From Fibrobacterota bacterium (GTDB lineage: Bacteria; Fibrobacterota; Fibrobacteria; UBA5070): DNA of 64,000 nt. The position numbers and the translations under genes were made by a program. Positions 43,894-53,134 of the stretch are shown piece after piece. Positions within the stretch are counted from its first letter, which is position 1. The number at the start of each line of letters is the position of its first letter. A model generated the notes under the pieces. The model was given only the letters and a program-made list of their open reading frames with translations. It made no database searches and was not told the origin of the DNA. The DNA lies in contig JADKBN010000029.1 in assembly GCA_016715065.1 (NCBI GenBank), positions 372,001 through 436,000 on the forward strand. The letters are read 5' to 3'.

Positions 43894-45266
43894 CGGTTCC
43901 TCCGCAGGGACCAGAGAGTTTTAGCGACAGACAGAAATTGTTTTTGCGTGGGTTCGGTGGTGGGATCGAACGCCTCCTGGAGCGCGTTGGCATCGCCCAG
44001 GCCATCCGCAGCCAGCGTTTTCCCCACCGTTTTCGGGTCGGCCCCGACCAGTTCCGGATGGGTGCGAAGCTGCTTTCGGCGGGCCGATTCGCGCAGGGCG
44101 GCAAGCAGTCGGGTGCGTCCGCCGGGAAACTGCCAAAACCACCGGCCCGCGCCCTCGGCGTGGTCGATGATGCCGGTTTTTTCTTCGGCTTGTGAAACCA
44201 GGATCGGGCCAAACCGCGAAGCAGCGGTCCACATGGCCAAGGCCAGTGCCACAAAAGCAAGGGAAAGGGCCAGAGGCATGCGGGAACCGAGCATGGAGAG
44301 CCAGCCTTCGAGCCGTGCGCGCCGGGCGATCCAGAGCCCTGTTCCGGACCGGGACGGATCTGCCAGACGGGCCAGCAGGGCCGCGTGGTCCCATTCGGCG
44401 AGGTGGCCGTAACGGAAGGGCATGAAGTCTTCGACCACCACGATCGTGCCCTCATGGAGGCTTCCGATCAACACGAATCCGCCGGGATCCCGATATGCCT
44501 CGCGGGGAGGGGAGGCGGACCAGGCCAGGGAGCCGTTCGCATAGGTGCTGAGTCGATATTGGGTGGTGTCGCCGGTGGCGACCATCTTGCGCAGGGAGTC
44601 TCGGACCCAGGTGGAATCCATGTCCTTGGGACGGACCGTGCTCCATGCGGCAGGGGTGGCGGAAGGCGGATTCCAGGAGACGGAATCTGACTGCGAAACG
44701 AGCACGGAATCGAGCTCATCGGAGTCGTCCGAATCCATCGAGGATTGATCGTCGGTCCCGTCGGTGGCGCCATCGTCCTCGGATTCCATCCACGTCTTCT
44801 GCTTGGCCGGTCTGTCCGTCCAGCTGCCGTATCCGAACTCGTCGCACTCTTCGGTGCCAGGTGTGCGGGAGGAATCCGAATACTGCAGGCCCCATTTGGG
44901 AAGGATGCATCGGGTCATCTCTTCCGTGTGGTTGATCTCCACGATCAGTCGGCCTCCGTCGCGCACCCAGGAGCGCAGCCGCGCCAGTTGCGCCTTGTCG
45001 GGAGAGGGACCGTCCAGATCCAGGATCACCACGTCGTTCTCGTCGGCCTTGTCTAGGATGTCGTCCAGCCGCGTGGATTTTTCGGGTTCCATCCCCATTG
45101 CAGACAAAAATTGCCTCGATGCCGTCCACGGATCCACCAACAGATCCTTGGGAAGGCGGGTTTCCAGCACGACCTCGCGATGGTGGGTGGCCAACCACCA
45201 GCCGATTCCGGCCAAGACGGCGGTCGCCCCCAGGGAAATCCACACGGGTTGGTGGGAGAGTTTCAT
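43890..45266 (-). CDS. DUF4350-type membrane protein
   Basis: A 458-residue protein with a membrane helix at about 9-26, an extracytoplasmic domain resembling the class I glutamine-amidotransferase fold (NDVVILDLDGPSPDKAQLAR, then GGRLIVEINHTEE), a second helix at about 332-352 and a cytoplasmic tail containing the family pattern HAEGAGRWFWQFPGGRTRL. An Asp/Ser-rich acidic insertion sits at about 165-195. DUF4350 proteins sit in MoxR/DUF58/DUF4129 operons. The ATG at 45264-45266 overlaps the DUF4129 stop. Function unknown. Confidence 0.8.
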   Translation of the reverse strand: MKLSHQPVWISLGATAVLAGIGWWLATHHREVVLETRLPKDLLVDPWTASRQFLSAMGMEPEKSTRLDDILDKADENDVVILDLDGPSPDKAQLARLRSWVRDGGRLIVEINHTEEMTRCILPKWGLQYSDSSRTPGTEECDEFGYGSWTDRPAKQKTWMESEDDGATDGTDDQSSMDSDDSDELDSVLVSQSDSVSWNPPSATPAAWSTVRPKDMDSTWVRDSLRKMVATGDTTQYRLSTYANGSLAWSASPPREAYRDPGGFVLIGSLHEGTIVVVEDFMPFRYGHLAEWDHAALLARLADPSRSGTGLWIARRARLEGWLSMLGSRMPLALSLAFVALALAMWTAASRFGPILVSQAEEKTGIIDHAEGAGRWFWQFPGGRTRLLAALRESARRKQLRTHPELVGADPKTVGKTLAADGLGDANALQEAFDPTTEPTQKQFLSVAKTLWSLRRNR

Positions 45267-46777
45267 AAACCGTTCCCCAAGTAGGATCGCCAGCGCGAAA
45301 CCAGATTGCGAAACCCATCGTCGTCTGGCCACCGATCGGCCCATGCGGCGGCGGTCCAGGCGCGGACAACCGGCTCTGCCGCTTCCCGGACGGGGCCGGA
45401 TTTGCGGGCGAGTTCGCGCAGGCACAAGCCTTCGGTGGAGCCCTTGGCCAGCACCAATCCGTGGCGTTCTTCCAGGACTTGCACCGTCGCCCGGTAAAGG
45501 ATGGACAGCGCTTCGCGTCGTAGCCCCCGGCTCCAGCTATCCAAGGAGGCCGCGCCCACGTCGCGGGGCAGCGGCGCCTCTCGGATAGGGGTGTCCACCG
45601 AGGATGATGTACCCTGCGGGACCTCCAGTTCGATCGACATTTCCGAGACCAGATCCCGGTGGGTCCACAAAAGCCAAACCAGCCACCCCAGGAAGCCGAC
45701 GATGAAAATCCACTTGAGCGCAGGTGCCGCCGCGACCATGAATTCGCCGAACCCCTGCATCAGCCGGGGCGTTTCCGGATCCACCTCGGGCGTGGCGGGA
45801 TTGTCCGGGATCCAACGGGTCTCGCAGGCCCAGGTCCGGTGGCTTTCCTGGGCGAACAGGGAATCCACCACCCGCTGCGCGGCCTGGTCCTGCGCATCGC
45901 GTGACGACGAATGGATCGCGACCGGAATCTTCGCGACCAGGGAATCGGGACAATTTCCGGCATGGAGTGCGGAGGGGAGCAGGGCGAGCGCCAAGGCCAG
46001 GGGTGCGGCGAGCTTGCCCAGTCGCCCCACGAGCCTGCGCAGCACCAGCTCGATGTCCCAGGCCTCCAACTGCGATCTGCGCGAGAGGTAGAGGCTGAAT
46101 CCCCCCGCTGTGTAGAACGGCGCCACGATTCCCGCCGCCAGACCGTAGGCTGCGACGTTCACCATCCCCAAGAGCACCGACGTCTCGTCTTCCTTCAAGA
46201 GCGAGAACAAGGCAAAGGGATTGACGACGTCTTCGGAGGGCAAGAACAGGCTGATGAATCCGACGACCCCCAGGGTCAGGACGAGCTCGAAATGCGAACA
46301 GGCGATGCCCCACAGAAACGCCGACCGCGAAGCACCGTCGAGTCCCAGGTGGTTCGAGCGCCGCCCGGCGAGGTCGGCGTCGGCGCCCTCCAGTTGCCAC
46401 ACCGGCTGGAAAAGGCAGCGCCCCGCCCCCAGGGGGCGGCCCCAGGTCAGAAACCGCGCCATTCCGGAAAGCCCCTGGGCCCGTACGGTGCGCATGGTCT
46501 CGCGCACGGAAAGATCCTGTCCGAAGGTGCCGTGGGCGAGCACGGCGATCACAACCCGCTCCGGCAGAGGGCGGATCCACCAGAGGAACAAACCCGCCAA
46601 TCCCGCGCCGTAGGGGATCAGGCACAGCGCCATCGCGATGGCCACCAGTGGAAGCCACGCGGCCGCCCACGCCGCCCAGGCCTTGGCGGCGTGGCGGGCC
46701 AGGATCCAGGTTCCCAGGTCGAGGGCTTGGCGCGGCGCGCGGGGTTGGAGGTCCACTTGGAGGTCTTCAAGCCGCAC
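45263..46777 (-). CDS. DUF4129-domain multi-pass membrane protein
   Basis: A 504-residue inner-membrane protein. Several hydrophobic helices occupy the first 270 residues, an extracytoplasmic stretch with two Cys follows, then another helix at about 355-380. The cytoplasmic C-terminal DUF4129 domain has LSILYRATVQVLEERHGL and STEGLCLRELAR. The start is taken as GTG at 46775-46777, preceded by GGGAGG; it overlaps the SpoIIM-like gene by 11 bases. A longer frame adds 20 residues. Part of the MoxR operon. Confidence 0.75.
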   Translation of the reverse strand: MRLEDLQVDLQPRAPRQALDLGTWILARHAAKAWAAWAAAWLPLVAIAMALCLIPYGAGLAGLFLWWIRPLPERVVIAVLAHGTFGQDLSVRETMRTVRAQGLSGMARFLTWGRPLGAGRCLFQPVWQLEGADADLAGRRSNHLGLDGASRSAFLWGIACSHFELVLTLGVVGFISLFLPSEDVVNPFALFSLLKEDETSVLLGMVNVAAYGLAAGIVAPFYTAGGFSLYLSRRSQLEAWDIELVLRRLVGRLGKLAAPLALALALLPSALHAGNCPDSLVAKIPVAIHSSSRDAQDQAAQRVVDSLFAQESHRTWACETRWIPDNPATPEVDPETPRLMQGFGEFMVAAAPALKWIFIVGFLGWLVWLLWTHRDLVSEMSIELEVPQGTSSSVDTPIREAPLPRDVGAASLDSWSRGLRREALSILYRATVQVLEERHGLVLAKGSTEGLCLRELARKSGPVREAAEPVVRAWTAAAWADRWPDDDGFRNLVSRWRSYLGNGL

Positions 46778-47720
46778 GGAACCTCCCTGCCAGCGCGAAA
46801 TACCCCAGCACCAGGGCCCAAAGACAGATTCCGACACCGATGCGCACGGTGGGCTCGATGGTGGCGTTGGCCGACCAGAACGCTTCCAGGAACGCCGCGC
46901 CGGCCATCATCAGCGACGCCCCGCCCATCACGGGAAGGGATTGCACGGACGCTTGCCGGAAACTGTCCATGCGCGAACGGCGACCGGAACGCAGGATCGC
47001 CCAGCCCAGCCGCAGCGATGCCGCTCCTCCGACCACGATGGCGGTGAGCTCCAGAGCAGAATGGGTGGCCACGAAGGCGAAGAACGGAGCGCGATTTTCC
47101 GGTGAGTCGAACATGACGCTGAAGGCCGTCCCGAGGTGGGTGCCGTTGAACCCGATGGCCAAAAGCGACGGAACGCCCAGGAAAACTCCGGTGGCCATGG
47201 TGCGAAACAGGATGGAGACGTTGTTCCAGATGTAGAAGCCGAACATCTGCAGATCGTTTTCCGTCCCCTGCCTGCCGATGCGCTCGCTTCCGGGCGCGAA
47301 CATCGATTTCAGATGGTCCGTGGCCCCCGGCCCCATGATGGAATCGGAAAGGGACGGGTTGAGGTGCACCGCGATTCCCGCGATCAATGCCGGCCCCAAA
47401 AACGCCACCAGCGAGGCCAGCAGGAAGGGCCACATGGAGCGCACCCGGCACGGGAATTCCGACGAGATCCAAGTTCGCAACACAGCTTGGGCCTCACCCG
47501 GGGTCCCGTAGAATCGGGCGTGGGAGCGATTGGCCAGGTGGTGCAGCCGTTGGACCAGGGAGGGCGCGTACCCGCGACTGCGCGCCAACGAGAGCGAATG
47601 GCACAGGCGCCGGTGCAGGGAGGGAAGATTCAGTGGGTCGGCGATCCCTCCGCCTTCCACCAGTTCTTCGCTTTGTTCCCACAGACTCCGGTGGAGCTTT
47701 TCGAAGGTTCGTTGCTTCAT
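46767..47720 (-). CDS. SpoIIM-like (stage II sporulation protein M family) membrane protein
   Basis: A 317-residue inner-membrane protein. The N-terminal 90 residues are soluble and helical; then five or so membrane helices starting at about 97. Family hallmarks are NNVSILFRTMATGVFLGVPS and ATHSALELTAIVVGGAA, both as in SpoIIM relatives. In Bacillus SpoIIM degrades septal peptidoglycan with SpoIID/P, but in non-sporulating bacteria the family recurs beside RDD and MoxR genes with unknown role. Its ATG overlaps the upstream RDD stop. Confidence 0.82.
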   Translation of the reverse strand: MKQRTFEKLHRSLWEQSEELVEGGGIADPLNLPSLHRRLCHSLSLARSRGYAPSLVQRLHHLANRSHARFYGTPGEAQAVLRTWISSEFPCRVRSMWPFLLASLVAFLGPALIAGIAVHLNPSLSDSIMGPGATDHLKSMFAPGSERIGRQGTENDLQMFGFYIWNNVSILFRTMATGVFLGVPSLLAIGFNGTHLGTAFSVMFDSPENRAPFFAFVATHSALELTAIVVGGAASLRLGWAILRSGRRSRMDSFRQASVQSLPVMGGASLMMAGAAFLEAFWSANATIEPTVRIGVGICLWALVLGYFALAGRFRAA

Positions 47721-48403
47721 TTGAGCAGCCCCGCGGCGATGCTTCGCAGACGGTTCACGGAGGCTTTTCCTCGCAAACCCGTGTACGGGGCGGCGATGTC
47801 GCCCAGCTCCTCCAGGCGTTCGGTGGAAATGTGGTCGGATCGTTCGGCCAGGTCCATCAAAGATCGCTGTTCATGCGCCAACAAAGGGATCGGGGAGGAT
47901 TCGGGCTCCAACAGATGTGGAATTTCCGGCTCCGTCACCACCTCGTCCTGGATGACCAACGTCCCGGCGGCCAGATCTCCGAGCCGGCGGAATCCCGGAG
48001 TGAACAACATGGAGACCAGGCCGGTCATGAACAAAAAGGGCAGAAAGTCGGCGGTCAGCATCAGGCCTCGCAGAAAGGCTTCTTTCCAGCCGATCGGTTG
48101 GCCGTCCACTCTCACCACGCGAAGTTTCAGGGCGCGTTTGCCGGGAGTGCGGCCTCCGAACGACTCCCAGACGATGGGGTACCCCCACCACAGGAAAAAC
48201 AGCGTGAGCAGGAAAACGCCTTGGCCGGCATCGTTGCTGACCAAGAAAACGGCCAACACGAAGATCAGGCCCAAAACCACGCATTGATCGATCAGGTACG
48301 CCCACAAGCGGGGCGCCGGGCCCACCGGCAGGAGGGAAAGGGTGATCCCTTCCGGCGTGTGTCGGTCCATGCGACCGTCGATGGGAGGCTGGTCTGTGGT
48401 CAT
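47717..48403 (-). CDS. RDD-family membrane protein with C-terminal extension
   Basis: A 228-residue protein. The RDD domain covers about 28-150: APRLWAYLIDQCVVLGL, TPGKRALKLRVVRVDGQPIG and GFRRLGDLAAGTLVIQ. Unlike the other RDD proteins here it has a soluble C-terminal extension of about 75 residues and ends in the 4-base overlap with the SpoIIM-like gene. The first 18 codons are duplicated at 48982-49034. It starts 3 bases after the stop of the next RDD gene. Confidence 0.85.
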   Translation of the reverse strand: MTTDQPPIDGRMDRHTPEGITLSLLPVGPAPRLWAYLIDQCVVLGLIFVLAVFLVSNDAGQGVFLLTLFFLWWGYPIVWESFGGRTPGKRALKLRVVRVDGQPIGWKEAFLRGLMLTADFLPFLFMTGLVSMLFTPGFRRLGDLAAGTLVIQDEVVTEPEIPHLLEPESSPIPLLAHEQRSLMDLAERSDHISTERLEELGDIAAPYTGLRGKASVNRLRSIAAGLLK

Positions 48404-48406
48404 GGG

Positions 48407-48919
48407 TCAGAGTTTCACGACTCGAGTGCCCGCGATCCAATCGTGCCCGCAGCGTTGTTTGGCGCCAAAAATCAGCAAGGCGTCCGCCAAGGCGATCCAC
48501 CCGCCGACGACAGGCAGGTAGGAAAGCGCCAGAACAGGCAAACTCCGCTTGTAGAACCATTCAAATGCGGAGGGGAGCGTGCCGTCCAATTTGCGGATCT
48601 GCAGGCCCAACAGTTTTTTTCCCAGGGTTTGACCGGTCAATCCCACGAGGTAGCCGTTGATCAAGAAATAGGGCAAACAGCAGGCCAAAAAGAACAATTG
48701 GTGCATCGCGATGGTGGCAACATCGCCTTTTCCGATATTGCTCCAACCGATGAAAAGCATCCCGGGGAGCACGAAGGCGAACTGGAGCATTCCATCGATC
48801 ATGGCGGCTGCAAGCCGGGGAACCAACGGTGCATCGGCCGGGGGCTGCCCAGGCGTGGACCCTGCCGGAACCCCAGTGGAAGGGGTCTCGGACGCTTGGT
48901 ATGGATTGGGTTCACTCAT
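48407..48919 (-). CDS. RDD-family membrane protein
   Basis: A 170-residue inner-membrane protein of the short RDD type. The N-terminus MSEPNPYQASETPS is polar and Pro-rich; the domain has PRLAAAMIDGMLQFAFV, TGQTLGKKLLGLQIRKLDG and the ending CGHDWIAGTRVVKL. It closely resembles 49067-49570 and 37578-38132, so they are recent paralogues. The ATG is at 48917-48919. The upstream minus-strand fragment (48912-49034) ends inside its first codons. Confidence 0.87.
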   Translation of the reverse strand: MSEPNPYQASETPSTGVPAGSTPGQPPADAPLVPRLAAAMIDGMLQFAFVLPGMLFIGWSNIGKGDVATIAMHQLFFLACCLPYFLINGYLVGLTGQTLGKKLLGLQIRKLDGTLPSAFEWFYKRSLPVLALSYLPVVGGWIALADALLIFGAKQRCGHDWIAGTRVVKL

Positions 48920-49034
48920 GAAGAGTTTGGTTCCTTGGTGGGAGATCGTTCCCAGAGTTGGGACGGGAAAAGGGGAACCTTTCCGGCGTGAGCCGGTCCA
49001 TGCGACCGTCGATGGGAGGCTGGTCTGTGGTCAT
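48912..49034 (-). pseudogene. Duplicated 5' fragment of the RDD gene at 47717-48403
   Basis: Bases 48982-49034 repeat 48351-48403 with two mismatches, including the ATG and the first codons (MTTDQPPIDGRMDR). After them the frame runs into unrelated codons and stops at 48912-48914, inside the start of the next gene. It encodes at most 40 residues and no membrane helix, so it looks like a leftover of duplication in the RDD cluster; its start site could still give a short leader peptide. Confidence 0.7.
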
Positions 49035-49066
49035 CTACGGGTATGGCAAACAAGATGTGAACGAAC

Positions 49067-49570
49067 TCACACCTTGACCACCTTGGTGTCGGCGACCAAG
49101 TCGTGCAAGCAGCGCTTTTCCTGTCCGAAGATGAACAACGCATCGATAAGTCCGAAAAATCCGCCGACGACCGGAATTTGACTGACCAGGTAGAAGGGCA
49201 GGGTGCGATGGGTCAGCCATCTTCCCAAAGTCAGCGTAGAGCCATCGAGGCGCACCATCCGGATCCCGGCGAGCGATTTCCCGAGAGTCTGGCTCTTGGA
49301 GCTGACCAGGTAGCAGTTGATCAGAAAGGGCGGGATCAGGCAAATCCAAAGCGTCACCTTGATCGACCAGGAGTTGGCCAATGCAGGGTTCTTGAAAGTG
49401 TCCCAGCCGATATACAGCATTCCGGGGATCATGAACAAGAACATGAACAAGCCATCGATGAACGCGGCGAGGAGCCGAAGCCGCCGTTGCGCGAGTTCAC
49501 CTTCGGTGGAGGATGGAGGGTCCAGCTCGAGATTGGACTCGCTCGAAGAATAAGGATTGGCGGGTTCCAT
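49067..49570 (-). CDS. RDD-family membrane protein
   Basis: A 167-residue inner-membrane protein, first gene of the RDD/MoxR cluster. The N-terminus MEPANPYSSSESNLEL is polar; the domain has RLLAAFIDGLFMFLFM, SKSQTLGKSLAGIRMVRLDG and the ending CLHDLVADTKVVKV. The start ATG at 49568-49570 gives the same type of N-terminus as the RDD protein at 48407; the longer open frame upstream lacks support. Between this gene and the next RDD gene lies the duplicated fragment, so continuity of the operon is not certain. Confidence 0.85.
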   Translation of the reverse strand: MEPANPYSSSESNLELDPPSSTEGELAQRRLRLLAAFIDGLFMFLFMIPGMLYIGWDTFKNPALANSWSIKVTLWICLIPPFLINCYLVSSKSQTLGKSLAGIRMVRLDGSTLTLGRWLTHRTLPFYLVSQIPVVGGFFGLIDALFIFGQEKRCLHDLVADTKVVKV

Positions 49571-49684
49571 TTGGGGACTCCTTAAGTCTTGGGAAAGGTG
49601 GGGACCAAGCTGGTTTGCCTGGAAATGGCAAGCGACGAATTCGGAAAGATTAACAATGGGACTTGGGTGACAGGAGGATGGAAC

Positions 49685-49728
49685 GTGATGCAAAAACGCA
49701 TCAACGCATCACGATTAAATGATATATT
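49685..49728 (+). promoter_or_regulatory. Possible operator and -10 region upstream of ahcY
   Basis: GTGATGC (49685-49691) and GCATCAC (49706-49712) form a perfect 7-base inverted repeat, with a further GCATC at 49698-49702. A -10-like TATATT lies at 49723-49728, with no good -35 box, so the repeat sits where a regulator would act. SAH- or Met-responsive control would suit ahcY; this is inference. Confidence 0.42.
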
Positions 49729-49787
49729 GAAAAAAGACATCGCCGGATACCCGGCACAGGTCCCACCCACCAGGCACAGGAGAAGCC

Positions 49788-51260
<1,473 letters not shown>

Positions 51261-51270
51261 GGCAGAAATG

Positions 51271-51302
51271 GACCCGTCCGCGCCGAAAGGCGCGGACGGG
51301 TC
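51271..51302 (+). terminator. Strong hairpin after ahcY
   Basis: A perfect 14-base stem (51271-51284 with 51289-51302) closed by a GAAA tetraloop, 10 bases after the stop. It lacks a following T run, so it may act as an mRNA stabiliser or a Rho-assisted end. Confidence 0.7.
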
Positions 51303-51315
51303 CTGGGTCGTGCGA

Positions 51316-51391
51316 TCCCGCAAAACCCACGATCGTTTGTAGAGACGCCCTGCCAGGGCGTCTCTACGTCGTTTTTGGGGATTTTGCGGGA
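51316..51391. repeat. Nested palindromic element (MITE/REP-like)
   Basis: The inner palindrome has 14-base perfect arms starting GTAGAGACG (51339-51352 and 51354-51367); the outer arms are TCCCGCAAAA (51316-51325) and TTTTGCGGGA (51382-51391). Palindromes beginning GTAGAGACG are common in intergenic DNA of several phyla. No gene is inside. Confidence 0.75.
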
Positions 51392-51403
51392 ATGCCGCAC
51401 GGG

Positions 51404-51593
51404 GCGCAACCGCGCCTACGGTGGGTTGCGCACGTTGTCGCGCGATTGGTAGACTGGCTGAACCCTGGGCAATTTTTGTCTGGGGTTTTCGTTTGGGCGC
51501 CACCCCGGGCCTGTTGCCTACGGTCGGGGTATGGGCCGGGGTCGCCGTCCTCCGGGCTCGGGCGGTTGCCCTCGGACAACCCGAGGGTTGTCC
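51404..51593. repeat. Cluster of short palindromes with CTACGG cores
   Basis: Perfect arms are seen at 51404-51411/51424-51431 and at 51574-51593 (GGACAACCCGAGGGTTGTCC). CTACGG occurs after or inside several units up to about 51640. The 51261-51708 stretch has no credible gene, only such palindromes. Confidence 0.6.
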
Positions 51594-51708
51594 CTACGGC
51601 CGGTGAACCGGCCTCGGCCCTACGGGTGGCTGGCGCGGGATTGCACGACGCGTAGCCACCCCTGCGCCGCGTTTGGTGCCATGAAGGGGATGCGCCCGGC
51701 GCGCTGGA

Positions 51709-51852
51709 TTAGGGGCTCGGGGGCTTCAGATAGGCCTTGGTGCCCTCCAGCGAATCGATGCTTTCTTCGGAACCATCGCACTGCAGATGGTAGACCTTCG
51801 CCTTGACGTCCGTTCCGATCAGGAACAACACCTTTGGATCGATTCGGAAAAC
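51709..51852 (-). pseudogene. 3' remnant of a paralogue of the 58856-59380 gene
   Basis: The last 47 codons before a TAA encode VLFLIGTDVKAKVYHL, then CDGSEESIDSLE and KAYLKPPSP, which align with the C-terminus of the 58856-59380 protein (ILFLIGTDPSQRVFNL, CDGSEESIDSVE, KGYLKGLDSK). A TAG at 51853-51855 blocks the frame upstream, so only the gene end is left. Above it, up to 51959, I see no further match. Confidence 0.72.
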
Positions 51853-51959
51853 CTAGGAAATCAGCTGGCGGGTCGCATCGCTTCGCTCGCAGCAATTCCA
51901 GCACGGAGGAGGGCGGCTTCAATACCTTGACGAACCGTGAGGCTTGATCGCCACAAGGG

Positions 51960-52490
51960 TCAACGGTCGAGTCGTTGGTGGATCCAAAAAATGGGTGGCA
52001 GGCAGTTGAGGTTCAGGTGCAGACCCAGCTTTTCGGGAACCGATGGATTCACGCTCTTCTGCCAGCTGATGCCGAAGCTGAGGAGTGCGGGCCAATTTCT
52101 CGGGTCGAGCATCCAATTGCCCATTTCAGGCCCCAGTTTGGTGAAGCCAAGCATGGGAAAGTCCGCGCGCAGCCTTCCCGCCCAGGCATGGTCAACAAAG
52201 GAATACCCCCATTGGGCCTGCGCGAAACTGCCCGCCCCCAGACCTGCGAACACCTCCGACCCGGTCGATTCCCGAGTGTATCCGAGATTGAACAACGCGA
52301 TGGGCAGAACGGTGTTGGCGTCCAATGCCCAGGAGCCGCCGCCTTCACCGAGTCGCTGGTTCCATCGCATCCCGACGGGGATGTCCATTCCGACGCGCAT
52401 GAGGTCCTCAGGGGCCCCGGAGACCATGAGGCCCTGGGACAAGGCGGGAACTGCAAGCAGGAGAGCCACGGGCAAGGTGGGGTGTTTCAC
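51960..52490 (-). CDS. Small exported barrel-like protein, function unknown
   Basis: A 176-residue protein with a clear signal peptide (LPVALLLAVPALSQG). The mature chain alternates aromatic and polar residues (GSFAQAQWGYSFVDHAWAGRL, FGISWQKSVNPS) as small outer-membrane barrels do, but ends IHQRLDR rather than in an aromatic residue. The start ATG at 52488-52490 is the first of the frame. It stands alone between remnant DNA and an SRPBCC gene. No family is recognised. Confidence 0.55.
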   Translation of the reverse strand: MKHPTLPVALLLAVPALSQGLMVSGAPEDLMRVGMDIPVGMRWNQRLGEGGGSWALDANTVLPIALFNLGYTRESTGSEVFAGLGAGSFAQAQWGYSFVDHAWAGRLRADFPMLGFTKLGPEMGNWMLDPRNWPALLSFGISWQKSVNPSVPEKLGLHLNLNCLPPIFWIHQRLDR

Positions 52491-52609
52491 GGTGATTTGC
52501 TTTCGGGAGGGGAGGACGTTCGAGATGGAATATATCCATTCATCATCGGCTGGATGGCTAGGCTCCTACCGGACTTCCGGTTTGTCGGCGGTGGAGGGGG
52601 ATCTGTCCG

Positions 52610-53116
52610 TCAGATGGTGGCGATGCGGATGATCGGGGGATGCGAAGCCGCAGGAAGTCCCAACGCCTCGCGCAGAGCCCGGTCGCGGAACAGGAAGATG
52701 CGCCGCACCTGCCACTCGACGATCGGGCGGGCGAGGAGTGAAAGCGGTTCCAGCGGAAGTGCAAATTGGACGGTATCTGTCATGAGGGTGCCGCCGCTGC
52801 CGTCCGGCGCGAAGGTGTGAGTGTGGAACCAGCGCTTGTACGGACCCCGGATCTGCTCGTCGGAGAATGCGTGGGGCGGGTTCCAGGTGGCGATGCGCGT
52901 GCGCCAGCGCATGGGCAGTCCCCACAGCCCGATTCGGTAGTCGATGAGGGCGCCTGCGGACATGGCGATCGGTCCAGGCGTGAGGATGCGAAATCCCATC
53001 TCGGACGGTGTGATCCGGGACAGATTCCGTGCATCCGAGAAGAAGGGGAAATGTTGCTCGGGAAGTCCGGGAAGGCTGGTTTCCATGGTGAGGGTGCGCA
53101 TTCCCCCAAGGTCCAA
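52610..53116 (-). CDS. SRPBCC-family protein
   Basis: A 168-residue soluble protein with the START/SRPBCC fold pattern: an N-terminal strand (TLTMETSLPG), EQHFPFFSDARNLSRITPSEMGFRI, a run of strands ending DTVQFALPLEPLSLL and a long C-terminal helix (VEWQVRRIFLFRDRALREAL). It resembles the YfiN/ligand-binding coenzyme Q-binding group that binds lipids or hydrophobic ligands. Translation could also start at Met6 (MRTLTMET). It lies 18 bases after the stop of the ATPase/nuclease gene on the same strand and may be cotranscribed with it. Confidence 0.7.
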   Translation of the reverse strand: MDLGGMRTLTMETSLPGLPEQHFPFFSDARNLSRITPSEMGFRILTPGPIAMSAGALIDYRIGLWGLPMRWRTRIATWNPPHAFSDEQIRGPYKRWFHTHTFAPDGSGGTLMTDTVQFALPLEPLSLLARPIVEWQVRRIFLFRDRALREALGLPAASHPPIIRIATI

Positions 53117-53134
53117 AACTCGAGGCCGTGCGGC

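Noticed and set aside
49571..49787. SAH riboswitch upstream of ahcY
   Set aside because: The conserved core of SAH riboswitches is not visible; only an inverted repeat and a -10 box are seen.
51620..51922. Minus-strand frame of about 100 codons over the gene remnant
   Set aside because: It is in a different frame from the recognisable remnant and shows no family sequence or start site.
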